Below, piece after piece: positions 9,285 to 16,971 of a stretch of DNA of 64,000 nt. Origin of the DNA: Streptomyces tateyamensis (GTDB lineage Bacteria; Actinomycetota; Actinomycetes; Streptomycetales; Streptomycetaceae); NCBI RefSeq assembly GCF_003205575.1, contig NZ_PYBW01000004.1:23469-87468 (forward strand). The letters run 5' to 3'. Under the pieces are notes generated by a model. That model ran no database searches, was not told the origin of the DNA, and saw only the letters and a list, made by a program, of their open reading frames with translations. The position numbers were made by a program, and so were the translations under genes. Position 1 is the stretch's first letter, and every line of letters starts with the position of its first letter.

Positions 9285-11666
9285 TCAGCTGCTGAACACC
9301 TGCACGGAGTACAGCGAGTAGCTCCACCGGGTGGCGCGGGCCGTGCCGTACATCCGCAGGTACCGGCCGGAGCCGGACAGGCCGCTGATGTTCTCCACGC
9401 CGCCGCTGCCGCTGGTGGTGGTGTAGACCGTGGTCCAGTTGCTCGCGTCGTCGGAGGTCTGGAGCTGGTAGGCCGTCGCGTGCGAGAACTCCCAGTTGAG
9501 GACCACCCGCCCGATGGTCCGGCTGGAGCCGAGGTCCACCTGGAGCCACTGCGGGTCGGAGAACTGGCTGGACCAGCGGGTGGACGGGTTGCCGTCGACG
9601 GCGTTGGCCGCCGCCAGCGAGGTGTTCTCGTCGGAGGAGGAACTGGCGGGCCGGCCGAGGGCGAGGTCGCCGCCGGAGAGCGAGGGGTCGAGGAAGGGGC
9701 GGTCGTAGACCTCCAGCGAGCGGATCGACGCCCAGGTGCCGGCGTCCAGGCCGCCGGTGACGGTCACCCGGAGGTAGCGGGTCCGGGCCGCGAAGGTGAG
9801 GGCCTGTACCTGTGCGGCGGTGGTGCTGCCGGTCCGGTCGGCCAGGGGGGACCAGGTGGATCCGTCGGAGGAGCCGTCGATCCGGAAGCGGTAGGCCTTC
9901 GCGGGCTGCTCCCAGGCGATCCGCGCCCCCGTCACCGCGCGCACCGAGCCGAGGTCGACCTGGAGCCAGTGGCCGGTGCCGCCGTCGGCGGCGCACCAGC
10001 GGGTGGAGGTGTCGCCGTCCACCGCGTTGGCGGCCAGGTTGCCGTGCGCGGTCTCGACGCTGTCGGCCGTGGCCGGGCAGCCGCGGGCGATGTCGGCGGG
10101 GACCACCGGGCGGTCGAGCACGATCGCCACGACCGTGTCGTCGGGGTAGCGGGTGCGGTCGATGCCGGTGACGGTGACGCCGTTCCCACCGGTGGAGCTG
10201 AAGGAGAGCGTGTTCCTGGAGACGAGGTCGTAGACCGAGGTGACGTGCGCGTCGCCCAGCGAGGGGGTGGTGAAGCTGCTGCCGCCGCTGTAGCCGGCCA
10301 GCAGGTGGGCGTAGACGGTCTGGCCCGAGAAGGTGAACCCGTACTGGCCGTCCACCGGGTGCCACGGGCCGCCGCGGGTGCCGTGGAGGGCCTCGTGGTT
10401 GGCGCTCATGAAGCCGCCGACCTGGCGGAGCACCGCCGCCTGGGCGCTCGGAACCGTACCGGTCGCGTCCGGGCCGACGTTGACGATCGCGCACATGTCG
10501 CGGACGAAGCAGTTGACGAGCACCGCCATCACCGCGGCGAAGGACATGGCGTGGTTGCCGTCGTAGCCCCAGCTGGTGCCGGAGACGCTGAACGCCTTCT
10601 GGACCAGGCGGCCGTACCGGATGGGCCCGCTCGGCACCGCGCCGCCCTCCTCGACGTCGTAGTCGCCCACCCACCCCGAACGCGGGTTGGCCACGGCGTT
10701 CGGCTGGTGCCGGCGCACCAGGCCGGTGAGCCCCAGCGGCTTGCCGGTGCCCGGCTCGTTCTCGCCGTACGCGGCGTCGACCGGCCAGCCGTTGCCGGCG
10801 TCCCGGTACTGGCCGGGCTCCCAGAAGAACGACCCCTGTGCGTCGGTGCCCTGCTGCGCGAGCCAGCCGCCGTCCCACCAGATGTCGTCGATCGCGCCGT
10901 AGTCGGTGACCAGCTCCTTCACGGACTGGTACACCTCGTTCTTCAGGGTCCGGGCGTTCTCGTGGTAGTCCGAGGACGCCGGGTCGGTGCCCTCGTAGTT
11001 CCACGGGTACAGGCTGTTCGGCAGCACGCAGTCCGAGGTGAGCGCGGGGCTCGGCGGCTTCGCCCCGCTCACGTCGTAGTAGCCGGGGTAGCGCCAGTCG
11101 ATCGGCGAGTAGTAGAGCCCGACCCGCAGGCCGGCCGCGCGCACCGCGTTCACGTAGCCCTTGACGAAGTCCGTGCCGGCGGGGAACGGGGTGTCGCCGG
11201 CGGTCCAGGCGTTGGGGTGGCCACTGGGCCACAGGGCGAAGCCCTCGTGGTGACGGGTGGTCAGCACCACCTGGGCGGCGCCGAGGTCCTTGGCCAACTG
11301 CGCCCAGGCGGTGGGGTTGTAGGACTGGGACTGGGTGGCGAACGCACCGGCGTACTGCGACCGGTAGGCGGTCGGCTTGACCTTCGAGGAGAACATGTAC
11401 CACTCGCCGCGGGCCGGCACCGAATAGACGCCCCAGTGGATGAACATGGCCAGCTTGTTGTCGCGCATCCACTGGATCCCGCTGTCCGGCTGCTGCCAGA
11501 CGCCCTGGTCCACCTGCGGGATGCGCAGCGGGACCAGCGGCAGCGGGTCGCCCTCGACCACGGCGGCTTCGGCAGCCGTGCCGGCGACGCCGGTGCCGAC
11601 CACGCCGGCGACGGTCGCCACAGCCAGGCCGGTGAGCACGCTTCTGCGACTGACGGATCGTGACAT
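9285..11666 (-). CDS. Secreted GH29 alpha-L-fucosidase with two F5/8 type C (CBM32) domains
   Basis: Releases alpha-linked L-fucose from glycans outside the cell. The 793-residue protein begins with a Tat signal (SRRSVLTGLAVATVAG). The GH29 barrel follows with family signatures: FIHWGVYSVPARGEWYMF, LTTRHHEGFALWPS and IDDIWWDGGW, whose Asp is the expected nucleophile. After a Greek-key region come two discoidin-like F5/8 type C modules (about residues 530–640 and 670–793, each ending WLQVDLGS-type strands), which bind sugars. ATG 11666 was chosen because GGAG precedes it and the Tat motif starts immediately. An upstream operator-like motif is shared with the GntR gene and the GH141-like gene. 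Confidence 0.92.
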   Translation of the reverse strand: MSRSVSRRSVLTGLAVATVAGVVGTGVAGTAAEAAVVEGDPLPLVPLRIPQVDQGVWQQPDSGIQWMRDNKLAMFIHWGVYSVPARGEWYMFSSKVKPTAYRSQYAGAFATQSQSYNPTAWAQLAKDLGAAQVVLTTRHHEGFALWPSGHPNAWTAGDTPFPAGTDFVKGYVNAVRAAGLRVGLYYSPIDWRYPGYYDVSGAKPPSPALTSDCVLPNSLYPWNYEGTDPASSDYHENARTLKNEVYQSVKELVTDYGAIDDIWWDGGWLAQQGTDAQGSFFWEPGQYRDAGNGWPVDAAYGENEPGTGKPLGLTGLVRRHQPNAVANPRSGWVGDYDVEEGGAVPSGPIRYGRLVQKAFSVSGTSWGYDGNHAMSFAAVMAVLVNCFVRDMCAIVNVGPDATGTVPSAQAAVLRQVGGFMSANHEALHGTRGGPWHPVDGQYGFTFSGQTVYAHLLAGYSGGSSFTTPSLGDAHVTSVYDLVSRNTLSFSSTGGNGVTVTGIDRTRYPDDTVVAIVLDRPVVPADIARGCPATADSVETAHGNLAANAVDGDTSTRWCAADGGTGHWLQVDLGSVRAVTGARIAWEQPAKAYRFRIDGSSDGSTWSPLADRTGSTTAAQVQALTFAARTRYLRVTVTGGLDAGTWASIRSLEVYDRPFLDPSLSGGDLALGRPASSSSDENTSLAAANAVDGNPSTRWSSQFSDPQWLQVDLGSSRTIGRVVLNWEFSHATAYQLQTSDDASNWTTVYTTTSGSGGVENISGLSGSGRYLRMYGTARATRWSYSLYSVQVFSS

Positions 11667-11718
11667 GGATGCTCCGTAGGAGTGCTCGACGGGGGACGGG
11701 CGCCGCGGGCCACGTACA

Positions 11719-11748
11719 TGTATCGCCGCTGCTGCCATCGCCTGTCAA
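11719..11748 (-). promoter_or_regulatory. GH29 promoter
   Basis: TTGACA (11748–11743) and GATACA (11724–11719) on the minus strand are 18 bases apart, giving a good housekeeping-type promoter about 53 bases before the ATG. Confidence 0.55.
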
Positions 11749-11760
11749 GGTCTCGGACAG

Positions 11761-11779
11761 CTATAGATCCTATGTATTC
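11761..11779 (-). promoter_or_regulatory. ATACATAGGAT-type operator motif, copy 2
   Basis: Minus-strand sequence GAATACATAGGATCTATAG, 12 bases upstream of the GH29 -35 box. The 11-base core is identical to copy 1 at 4134–4152. The rest of the gene-free stretch 11667–11974 holds the GH29 promoter and otherwise nothing I can name. Confidence 0.5.
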
Positions 11780-11974
11780 AGCGAGCCGGCTTCGAGTGCA
11801 GCTCCCCTTCGACTGCCTCCGACGCGGCTGGATATGCGTGCCACTCGGCAACGCATCAGCTCAAGCTCGCAATTGCGCGACGCCGGCGAACACCCGTGCG
11901 TCGCGAAGGGCCCCGCAGTCATCTGTGCGGCTCCTTGGTGACGCTCTATTCATCGGATCAGTAGCGCGCCCGGC

Positions 11975-13288
11975 TCAGTCCGCGGACCGGACGGCGGGTG
12001 CCGCTCCGGGCCGGTGGAGGCGGTCTGACACCGCGTCGGCACCGGCGGGGAAGTACCGGGCGAGGAACTCGTTGCGGAACTTGCCCGCCGGATCGAAGTC
12101 GCCCAGCAGCGTGCCGAAGTCGGCCCAGCGCGGATACCGCTCCCGGACCGTCTCGGGAGCCATGGTGAAGACCTTGCCCCAGTGCGGCCGTGCGGCGAAC
12201 GCGGACAGGGCCTCCTCGACCGTCCGGACCGCCTCCGCCACCGCGACCGCGTCGGGGTGCCAGGTGAAGTGGAAGGCGACGCAGTCGCGTGCGTACGCGG
12301 GGCTGAGCCACAGCGCGTCGGCCGCCACCGTGCGGATCTCGCTGATCTGCAGGGCCGGCGCGATCCGGTCCCGGACGGCGTCCAGCGCGTCGAAGGCGGC
12401 GACGGCGTCGGTCCTGGCGACGAAGTACTCCGACTGCAGCTCCTCGCCGCTGCTCGGCGTGAAGTCCAGCCGGAAGTGCGGCAGCCGGGCGTGCCACCGG
12501 CCCGGGACGCCCAGCTGCCGGGTACAGGGTTCGGGCGGACACCCCGGCACGGGGTGGCGCGGACCGTCGGCGAGCGCCGCACCGTGCCAGGTCGCGGGGG
12601 CGTCGGGACCGCCGCGCCGCTTGATCCAGACCTGGTCGATCTGCTCGCCCCGCCAGCGGGTGAAGAGGCTGACGCTGTACGCCGCCGCCACGATCTCCTC
12701 GAACCGTTCGCGCAGCGCGGCCGTCGGCAGACCCTCGTAGACCCACTGCCGGATCTCGAACGCGGGGACCACGTCCAGGGTCAGCCGGGTGACCACGCCG
12801 AGGGCACCCAGGGCCACCACCGACCCCGGGAACTGCGCCGCCCCCCGGTCGATGGTCCGAAGGCCGCCGTCCGCCGTGACCAGCTCGACGGCCCGCACCG
12901 CCGTGGCGAGCGAGCCGTTGGCGACCCCCGAGCCGTGGGTGCCGGTGGCGCACGCCCCCGCGACCGAGATGTGCGGCAGCGAGCCGAGGTTGTGCAGGGC
13001 GTACCCCGCCCGGTCCAGCACCTCGGCCAGCTCGCCGTAGCGCATCCCGGCACTCACCGTGACCGTGCCGGCCCGCTCGTCCAGCTCGACCGAGCGGGGC
13101 AGCCCGGCCACGGAGACCAGGTCGCCCGCGGTGTCGGCGATGGCGTTGAAGGAGTGCCCGCTGCCGAGGACCCGCAGCGACCTGCTGCCGGCCACGATCC
13201 GCTGCAACTCGGCCACCGAGGCGGGCTGGTGGAACCGTTCGGCGCCGAACACGATGTTGCCGGCCCAGTTCGTCGCGGCCACGGTCAT
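11975..13288 (-). CDS. aldO: Alditol oxidase (AldO-type, covalent FAD)
   Basis: Oxidises the terminal hydroxyl of polyols such as xylitol, sorbitol or glycerol with O2, forming the aldose and H2O2. The 437 residues match the vanillyl-alcohol-oxidase fold: an N-terminal FAD domain containing LGSGHSFN, whose His45 is the expected covalent flavin attachment, then SLPHISVAGACATGTHGSG and LGALGVVTRLTLD. The C-terminal cap carries FTPSSGEELQSEY and RPHWGKVF. From memory the sequence follows S. coelicolor AldO closely along its length. The ATG has a strong AGGAGG. It begins 40 bases after the PAP2 phosphatase stop, so they probably share a transcript. It is cytoplasmic, with no signal peptide. Confidence 0.92.
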   Translation of the reverse strand: MTVAATNWAGNIVFGAERFHQPASVAELQRIVAGSRSLRVLGSGHSFNAIADTAGDLVSVAGLPRSVELDERAGTVTVSAGMRYGELAEVLDRAGYALHNLGSLPHISVAGACATGTHGSGVANGSLATAVRAVELVTADGGLRTIDRGAAQFPGSVVALGALGVVTRLTLDVVPAFEIRQWVYEGLPTAALRERFEEIVAAAYSVSLFTRWRGEQIDQVWIKRRGGPDAPATWHGAALADGPRHPVPGCPPEPCTRQLGVPGRWHARLPHFRLDFTPSSGEELQSEYFVARTDAVAAFDALDAVRDRIAPALQISEIRTVAADALWLSPAYARDCVAFHFTWHPDAVAVAEAVRTVEEALSAFAARPHWGKVFTMAPETVRERYPRWADFGTLLGDFDPAGKFRNEFLARYFPAGADAVSDRLHRPGAAPAVRSAD

Positions 13289-13328
13289 AAGTGCTGCCTC
13301 CTCGGTTTCGGGAACGCGCCGGTGCGAG

Positions 13329-15257
13329 TCAGCAGCGCGTCAGGCGGACCGCGAGGCCGTCGTGGCGGTAGTGCGGCGTCGCCCGGTAGCCGTCCGCGTC
13401 GACCGTGACGCCGGCGAACTCGCCCTGCAGCGTACGCCCGGTGATCACCGGGATGAGCTCCTCGCCCAGCGCGCGGGCGTCCGGCAGCCGCAGGACGAGC
13501 TGCGCGCCCTGGCCCAGCGTCACCCGGCCCGCCACCGTCAGGACCGGGGCGTGCCCGTGACGGATCGTCAGTTCCAGTCGCGTCCCCGGGGCCGACTGCA
13601 GGTAGTCGCCGTGCACCCGCAGGGCGCCCTGCCGGGTGTCGACCCGCAGGGTGCCGCCGCGGACCTGGACGTCGCCGCGCCCGAGGGCGTCGCGGGAGGC
13701 GGCCGCCAGGACCCCGGCCGCCACCACGGTGGTGCCGGTGTACCGGTTGGTGCCGGTCAGGGTCAGCGTGCCGGTGCCGCGCTTGGTGAGGCCGCCGGGA
13801 CCGCCGATGTCGTTGCGCCAGGCGTCGGCCGCGCAGAAGCCGCCGTCGGCGGCGTCCAGCTCCACGGTCACGTCGTGTTCGAAGGAGCCGTAGCCGTCCG
13901 CCGCGGCGAACAGGTTGAGCCGGCCCCACAGCTCCGGGCCGTCCAGCAGGGCGTAGCCGGAGGGCAGCGCGGTGGTGCGCAGCACCTCGCGGCGCTGGGC
14001 GGCGTCGAGGTAGGGCAGCCGGGTCTCCAGCAGCACCTCTGCGCCCTTGGGCACGGTCATCGGGACGTCCCGGCCGCCGCGGTGCAGGACGTACGTCAGC
14101 CGCGGGGTGACCTGCTCGGCGTTGGCGGCACGGTCGGCGTACGGGTCCTCGGTCACCGGGGCCCGGTGGGCGAAGGCGTACAGGGTGTCGGCGGTGGTGC
14201 CGGTCTTCGCCTGGAAGTAGGCGGCTGCCTGGGCCCGGGCGGCCGCCTTGAGCCCCGCGTTGCGCGGGTCGGCGAGGGTGGCGGCGGCGAGCGCGGTGGC
14301 CAGGGTGCGGCCGCCGACGACGTCGAGCGGGGAGTGCATGCCCGCGGTGATCCGGGTGTGGCTGAGGTCGAACGCGCGGGCGACCAGTTCCTGGAACCGC
14401 TCGGGCACCGCGTAGGCGAGGGCCAGCGCGGCCAGGTGGAAGGCGTTGGTGTGCCCGCTCACGAAGCCGCCGTCGTCGGCCGGGGAGGTGCTGCGCTGGC
14501 GCAGCAGTTGCGGGGCGACCACCACGTCCGAGGCGTAGACCGGGTAGCCGAGGGCGTCGGTGGCGCCGGTGTCGACCACCGCGCTGTCCTCGGTCAGCCG
14601 CCAGGGCCGCGGGTAGCGGTAGGCGTACTTGGCCGGATTGCCGGAGGCGTACGGTCCGCGGAGTGTGTTGACCAGGGCGACCACCTGCCCCAGCTCCGAG
14701 TCCACCGCCCCGGGGCCGATCTCGGATCCGGCGGGCGCACCGGCCGGGACGGCGTCGTCGATCTTCGCGGGCGGGGTGGAGTCGGGCGCCGTGGTGATCG
14801 AGGTGACCGCCCTGGCACCCGCCCGGTACAGGTCGGCGAGCGGGCCGAGGCCGGCGATGACGGCGTAACTCTGGTGCTGCCGGTCGTAGATGAAGGCCTC
14901 GCGGGCCTGCGCCGCGGTGCGCTGCCCGGTGGTCCGCACGCAGTAGCGGACGTTGGCGCGCAGCAGGTCGGCCATCAGCGGCGAACCGGTGTTCCAGGAC
15001 CCGCCGGTGTGCCAGACCCGGTTCATCCCGGTGAGGATGCGCACGGCCGCGTTCCCCTCCGGGGTGAGGTCCGCCATCGTGTTGGTCGAGTAGGAGTCGA
15101 CGAAGGCGGCGCCCTGGGCGGCGTCGGCCGGGGCCGCGGCAGCCTGCTGCTGGGCGGTCAGCAGGCCCAGGGCCGTGGGCGCGACGAGGATGCCGAGCGA
15201 GGTTCCTGCGGAGTTCCGCAGGAAGCGGCGGCGGTCCAGGGTGGGCTGATCGGTCAC
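13329..15257 (-). CDS. Secreted PAP2-family acid phosphatase with autotransporter-type beta-strand repeat
   Basis: Tat-exported phosphatase of 642 residues (RRRFLRNSAGTSLGILVAP). The PAP2/haloperoxidase active site is complete: KYAYRYPRPW (about 215), SGHTNAFH (about 270) and TRITAGMHSPLD (about 310), matching KX6RP, PSGH and SRX5HX3D with small substitutions. Class A acid phosphatases of this fold remove phosphate from many monoesters. The C-terminal 200 residues contain a PATR-like repeat (TKRGTGTLTLTGTNRYTG), better known from Gram-negative autotransporters, and a beta-rich end. The start is GTG at 15257. It lies between the EEP phosphodiesterase and aldO on the same strand and probably forms an operon with them. 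Confidence 0.82.
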   Translation of the reverse strand: MTDQPTLDRRRFLRNSAGTSLGILVAPTALGLLTAQQQAAAAPADAAQGAAFVDSYSTNTMADLTPEGNAAVRILTGMNRVWHTGGSWNTGSPLMADLLRANVRYCVRTTGQRTAAQAREAFIYDRQHQSYAVIAGLGPLADLYRAGARAVTSITTAPDSTPPAKIDDAVPAGAPAGSEIGPGAVDSELGQVVALVNTLRGPYASGNPAKYAYRYPRPWRLTEDSAVVDTGATDALGYPVYASDVVVAPQLLRQRSTSPADDGGFVSGHTNAFHLAALALAYAVPERFQELVARAFDLSHTRITAGMHSPLDVVGGRTLATALAAATLADPRNAGLKAAARAQAAAYFQAKTGTTADTLYAFAHRAPVTEDPYADRAANAEQVTPRLTYVLHRGGRDVPMTVPKGAEVLLETRLPYLDAAQRREVLRTTALPSGYALLDGPELWGRLNLFAAADGYGSFEHDVTVELDAADGGFCAADAWRNDIGGPGGLTKRGTGTLTLTGTNRYTGTTVVAAGVLAAASRDALGRGDVQVRGGTLRVDTRQGALRVHGDYLQSAPGTRLELTIRHGHAPVLTVAGRVTLGQGAQLVLRLPDARALGEELIPVITGRTLQGEFAGVTVDADGYRATPHYRHDGLAVRLTRC

Positions 15258-15365
15258 GGCTGGTTTTCCTAGGGTGGTCGGCCTGGTCGGCCTGGTGGGC
15301 GAAGCGGCGTCCGGGCGAAGGTCCCCGGCCCGGGTGGCGGCCCGGGCCGGGGAGGTGCGGGGTGG

Positions 15366-16727
15366 TCAGCGACGGGTGAACAGGAAGCCGAGCTTGTCGA
15401 CCTCGTCGCCGGCGCGGCCGTGGAACCCGGCGAGCTGCCAGCCGGCGGGCGCGGTGCGGGTGACGCAGTCGGCGGTGGTGCCGCCGGCCAGGGAGCGGCC
15501 CAGGCTGGTGGTGAACGAGGCGTAGAAGATCCGGGTGTGCCCGTTGTACGAGCCCTGGCAGAGGGTGGCCGAGCTCAGGTACTCCCCGCTGCCCAGGGTG
15601 AGCGAGGAGGCGGTGCCGCCGGAGCCCCCGTGGACCAGGGAGGTGCCGTCGGCGAGGGCCAGGCCGACCTGGTCGACGCGGGAGCCGGACCGCAGACTGA
15701 CCATGGTGGCCCGGGCTCCGGCGGTGACGCGGTCGATGTCGGTGTAGAAGTCGCCGTGCGGCCCGCCGAACTGATCGCTCGCCAGGTACGCCGGGTTCCG
15801 GCTCCAGCTGAAGCCCACGGCGACCGGGTCGTGGTCCGAGAGCATCCGGCCGGAGGCGTCCAGGAAGTCGGCGTGCTTGTCGGCGTACGAGGTCGCGGTC
15901 AGCGAGACGAGCGAACTGCTGCGGTACAGGACCTTGTCGACCACCTCGCAGGTGTCGGTGGGCGCGTTCTGGTCGCACAGCAGCGGGTCGCCGCCGCGCG
16001 CCGGGGCCACGCCGCCGCGCTCCAGCTGCACCCACGCGTCGGTCAACCGGTTGTCGGCGGCGAAGGCGGCGATGGTGTCGTCGGCCCGCGTGTAGCGCGT
16101 GTTGGTGTCGCCCATCACGACGACGGCGTTCCCGGCCGAGTGGGTCGCGATGTAGCCGGAGAGCTGCGCCAGATTGGCGGCGCGGGCGGTCTCGTCGCCG
16201 GCCGCCGTCCCCGCGTTCGCGTGCAGGTTGTAGAAGTCCACGTACACGCCCTCGGCCAGCCGGGTGCGCATGAAGGTGAAGCCCTTGGGGGTGAGGCAGT
16301 CACCGGAGTCCAGCTGGCAGTCGTTCCACTTGACCCGCTCGAAGTCGTCGGTGTCGTACGGGAGGTCGGACAGTGTGTTGAGGCCGCTGCCGAGGCCGGC
16401 TCCGCCACTGGTCGCCGTGCGGTCCGGGTGGGTGTCGGCGGCGTACAGCGCGGCGTGGTAGTTGAAGTCCTCCTGGACGTTCACCACGTCGTACGGCGCG
16501 AGCCGGCTCCCGATGGCGGTGGTGCTGCTCTGCCGGTCGGTCGAGGCGCTGGACAGCGCCTGCGGCAGGCCGGCGACGTTGTACGTCAGCACGGAGAGCG
16601 ATCCGCCGTCGGTGGTGGCGGCCTGGGCGGGCGGTGCGGCGATCAGCGAGCCCAGTGCGGCGGCCGCGCCGAGGGCGCCCGCGAGCACGGAGCGGACACG
16701 TGGGTGGCGCAGACGGGCGTTGGACAT
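15366..16727 (-). CDS. Secreted sphingomyelinase-like EEP phosphodiesterase with jacalin-like C-terminus
   Basis: Secreted phosphodiesterase of 453 residues. A signal peptide ending near APPAQA leads to an endonuclease/exonuclease/phosphatase domain with NVAGLPQ, the metal ligand Glu in NVQEDFN, FYNLHANAG, VVMGDTNTRY and the terminal SDHDPV motif. This set fits bacterial neutral sphingomyelinase/phospholipase C relatives. The last 140 residues (GGPHGDFYTDID to DEVDKLGFLF) resemble a jacalin-like beta-prism lectin. ATG 16727 follows GGAG. The substrate could be a phospholipid, a glycan-phosphodiester or teichoic-acid-like polymer. It is first in a row with the PAP2 phosphatase and aldO. Confidence 0.8.
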   Translation of the reverse strand: MSNARLRHPRVRSVLAGALGAAAALGSLIAAPPAQAATTDGGSLSVLTYNVAGLPQALSSASTDRQSSTTAIGSRLAPYDVVNVQEDFNYHAALYAADTHPDRTATSGGAGLGSGLNTLSDLPYDTDDFERVKWNDCQLDSGDCLTPKGFTFMRTRLAEGVYVDFYNLHANAGTAAGDETARAANLAQLSGYIATHSAGNAVVVMGDTNTRYTRADDTIAAFAADNRLTDAWVQLERGGVAPARGGDPLLCDQNAPTDTCEVVDKVLYRSSSLVSLTATSYADKHADFLDASGRMLSDHDPVAVGFSWSRNPAYLASDQFGGPHGDFYTDIDRVTAGARATMVSLRSGSRVDQVGLALADGTSLVHGGSGGTASSLTLGSGEYLSSATLCQGSYNGHTRIFYASFTTSLGRSLAGGTTADCVTRTAPAGWQLAGFHGRAGDEVDKLGFLFTRR

Positions 16728-16770
16728 CGGTGCTCCGATCGGAGGACGGCCAGGGGGATCCGGCGTTGGG

Positions 16771-16799
16771 AGCGTATGAGCGAACCATGAGTGCGTCAA
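16771..16799 (-). promoter_or_regulatory. Promoter of the EEP–PAP2–aldO row
   Basis: On the minus strand TTGACG (16799–16794) and TACGCT (16776–16771) are separated by 17 bases, about 44 bases before the ATG. Confidence 0.6.
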
Positions 16800-16878
16800 C
16801 ATGCTTGAGCTTCCCCCGAATCGGTTCTGAACTGGCTGTTTGTGATGCCATGTCAATTCGTTCGGGAAGATTTTGTTA

Positions 16879-16888
16879 GCGTTAACGC
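16879..16888. promoter_or_regulatory. Palindrome GCGTTAACGC, candidate operator
   Basis: A perfect 10-base palindrome inside the near-palindrome TTGTTAGCGTTAACGCAA (16873–16890), about 80 bases upstream of the EEP -35 box. Its A/T-rich shoulders are unusual here. Sites of the TTAGCG-CGCTAA type are often bound by LacI-family proteins; the LacI gene at 19951 is a candidate partner by proximity only. Confidence 0.4.
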
Positions 16889-16917
16889 AATGTTCTTGCC
16901 CTGCCGGCCGATGAGGA

Positions 16918-16947
16918 CCGGGCCGCCGGGGGTTCCTGGCGGCCCGG
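16918..16947 (-). terminator. Terminator after the GH141-like gene
   Basis: CCGGGCCGCC (16918–16927) pairs perfectly with GGCGGCCCGG (16938–16947) around a ten-base loop, 25 bases beyond the stop at 16972. Confidence 0.7.
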
Positions 16948-16971
16948 CCCCCACCCCGCCTCACCTGCGGC

